This document shows, one piece after another, positions 63,905-64,000 of a stretch of 64,000 bases of DNA. Each line of letters opens with the position of its first letter. Position 1 is the stretch's first letter. Both the position numbers and the translations under genes were made by a program. A model generated the notes under the pieces. The model saw only the letters and a program-made list of their open reading frames with translations, searched no databases and was not told the DNA's origin. Source of the stretch: Bifidobacterium phasiani (lineage in GTDB: Bacteria > Actinomycetota > Actinomycetes > Actinomycetales > Bifidobacteriaceae); the NCBI RefSeq assembly GCF_019331775.1, contig NZ_JAHBBD010000004.1, positions 82,259 to 146,258 of the forward strand, in the 5' to 3' direction.

Positions 63905-64000
63905 CGGTCTGGTATACACATCTGACGCTGCCGACGAAGCTAGAAGTGTAGAACTCGGTGGTCGCCGCATCTGTGAAGAGAAGACATTTTACATATCTGA
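63905..64000. other. Nextera/Illumina adapter read-through at the contig end
   Basis: 63913-63937 matches the Nextera transposase adapter (ends CTGACGCTGCCGACGA). The next eight bases (63938-63945, AGCTAGAA) fit an i5 index read in reverse, and 63946-63967 matches the P5-side adapter with one mismatch. The last bases look random. Bases before 63913 may include a degraded adapter start. Genomic sequence ends at about 63905, before any typA promoter can be judged fully. Confidence 0.9.

Overview
This window is a very GC-rich actinobacterial chromosome fragment, most likely from a high-GC lineage of Bifidobacterium. The evidence is the ftsK-pgsA-cinA-clgR-DUF3046-recA-recX gene order, actinobacterial families such as DUF3159, DUF3710 and DUF3046, an actinobacterial SOS box, many leaderless starts, and a carbohydrate and peptide uptake repertoire typical of gut bifidobacteria. 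No rRNA is present, so no species is named. The right end is not genomic: from about 63905 the sequence is Nextera/Illumina adapter, so position 64000 is a contig end.

Layout. 1-7.8 kb: RNase P RNA, then the housekeeping block recX, recA, DUF3046, clgR, cinA, pgsA and ftsK on the minus strand. 8.0-8.7 kb: a leaderless Fic-domain protein. 8.7-16.3 kb: a complete cassette that looks like taurine nitrogen assimilation. It holds a sulfonate-type ABC importer (tauABC-like), a metal-dependent alcohol dehydrogenase, a class III aminotransferase, a PucR-type regulator and a TauE/SafE exporter. 16.5-20.9 kb: miaA and miaB, a small alarmone synthetase and a Bax-inhibitor-like membrane protein. 21-24.5 kb: an EbgA/EbgC-like beta-galactosidase pair with palindromic operators. 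24.6-29.1 kb: a DUF5067-like protein, a two-component system and an MFS transporter.

29.1-36.1 kb is an accessory region. It has tandem and hairpin repeats, a DUF559 nuclease-like protein, a sugar O-acetyltransferase behind a cre/LacI-type operator, a decayed SDR gene, a domain-swapped membrane-anchored GH3 glycosidase and a LytTR regulator. 36.2-46.4 kb holds aconitase, a CtpE-like P-type ATPase, a lipoprotein, an RNA methyltransferase, DUF3159 and DUF3710 proteins and exonuclease III. 46.7-56.8 kb is a peptide-utilisation block: aminopeptidase C, two tandem paralogous solute-binding lipoproteins, and an operon of two permeases plus a fused OppD-OppF ATPase. 57.1-63.7 kb holds xerC, a small DUF6725-like gene, tyrA, pheA, a membrane protein and typA.

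The main biological finding is the 8.7-16.3 kb cassette. I infer that it imports an aminosulfonate, moves its amino group to a keto acid, reduces the sulfo-aldehyde and exports the hydroxysulfonate. Other points of interest are a dispersed intergenic hairpin element in four copies, a set of leaderless promoters with TAnnnT-N6-8-start spacing, a structured insertion bounded by a duplicated typA 3' end, a G10 tract at a promoter, and 22-bp tandem repeats in the peptide locus.
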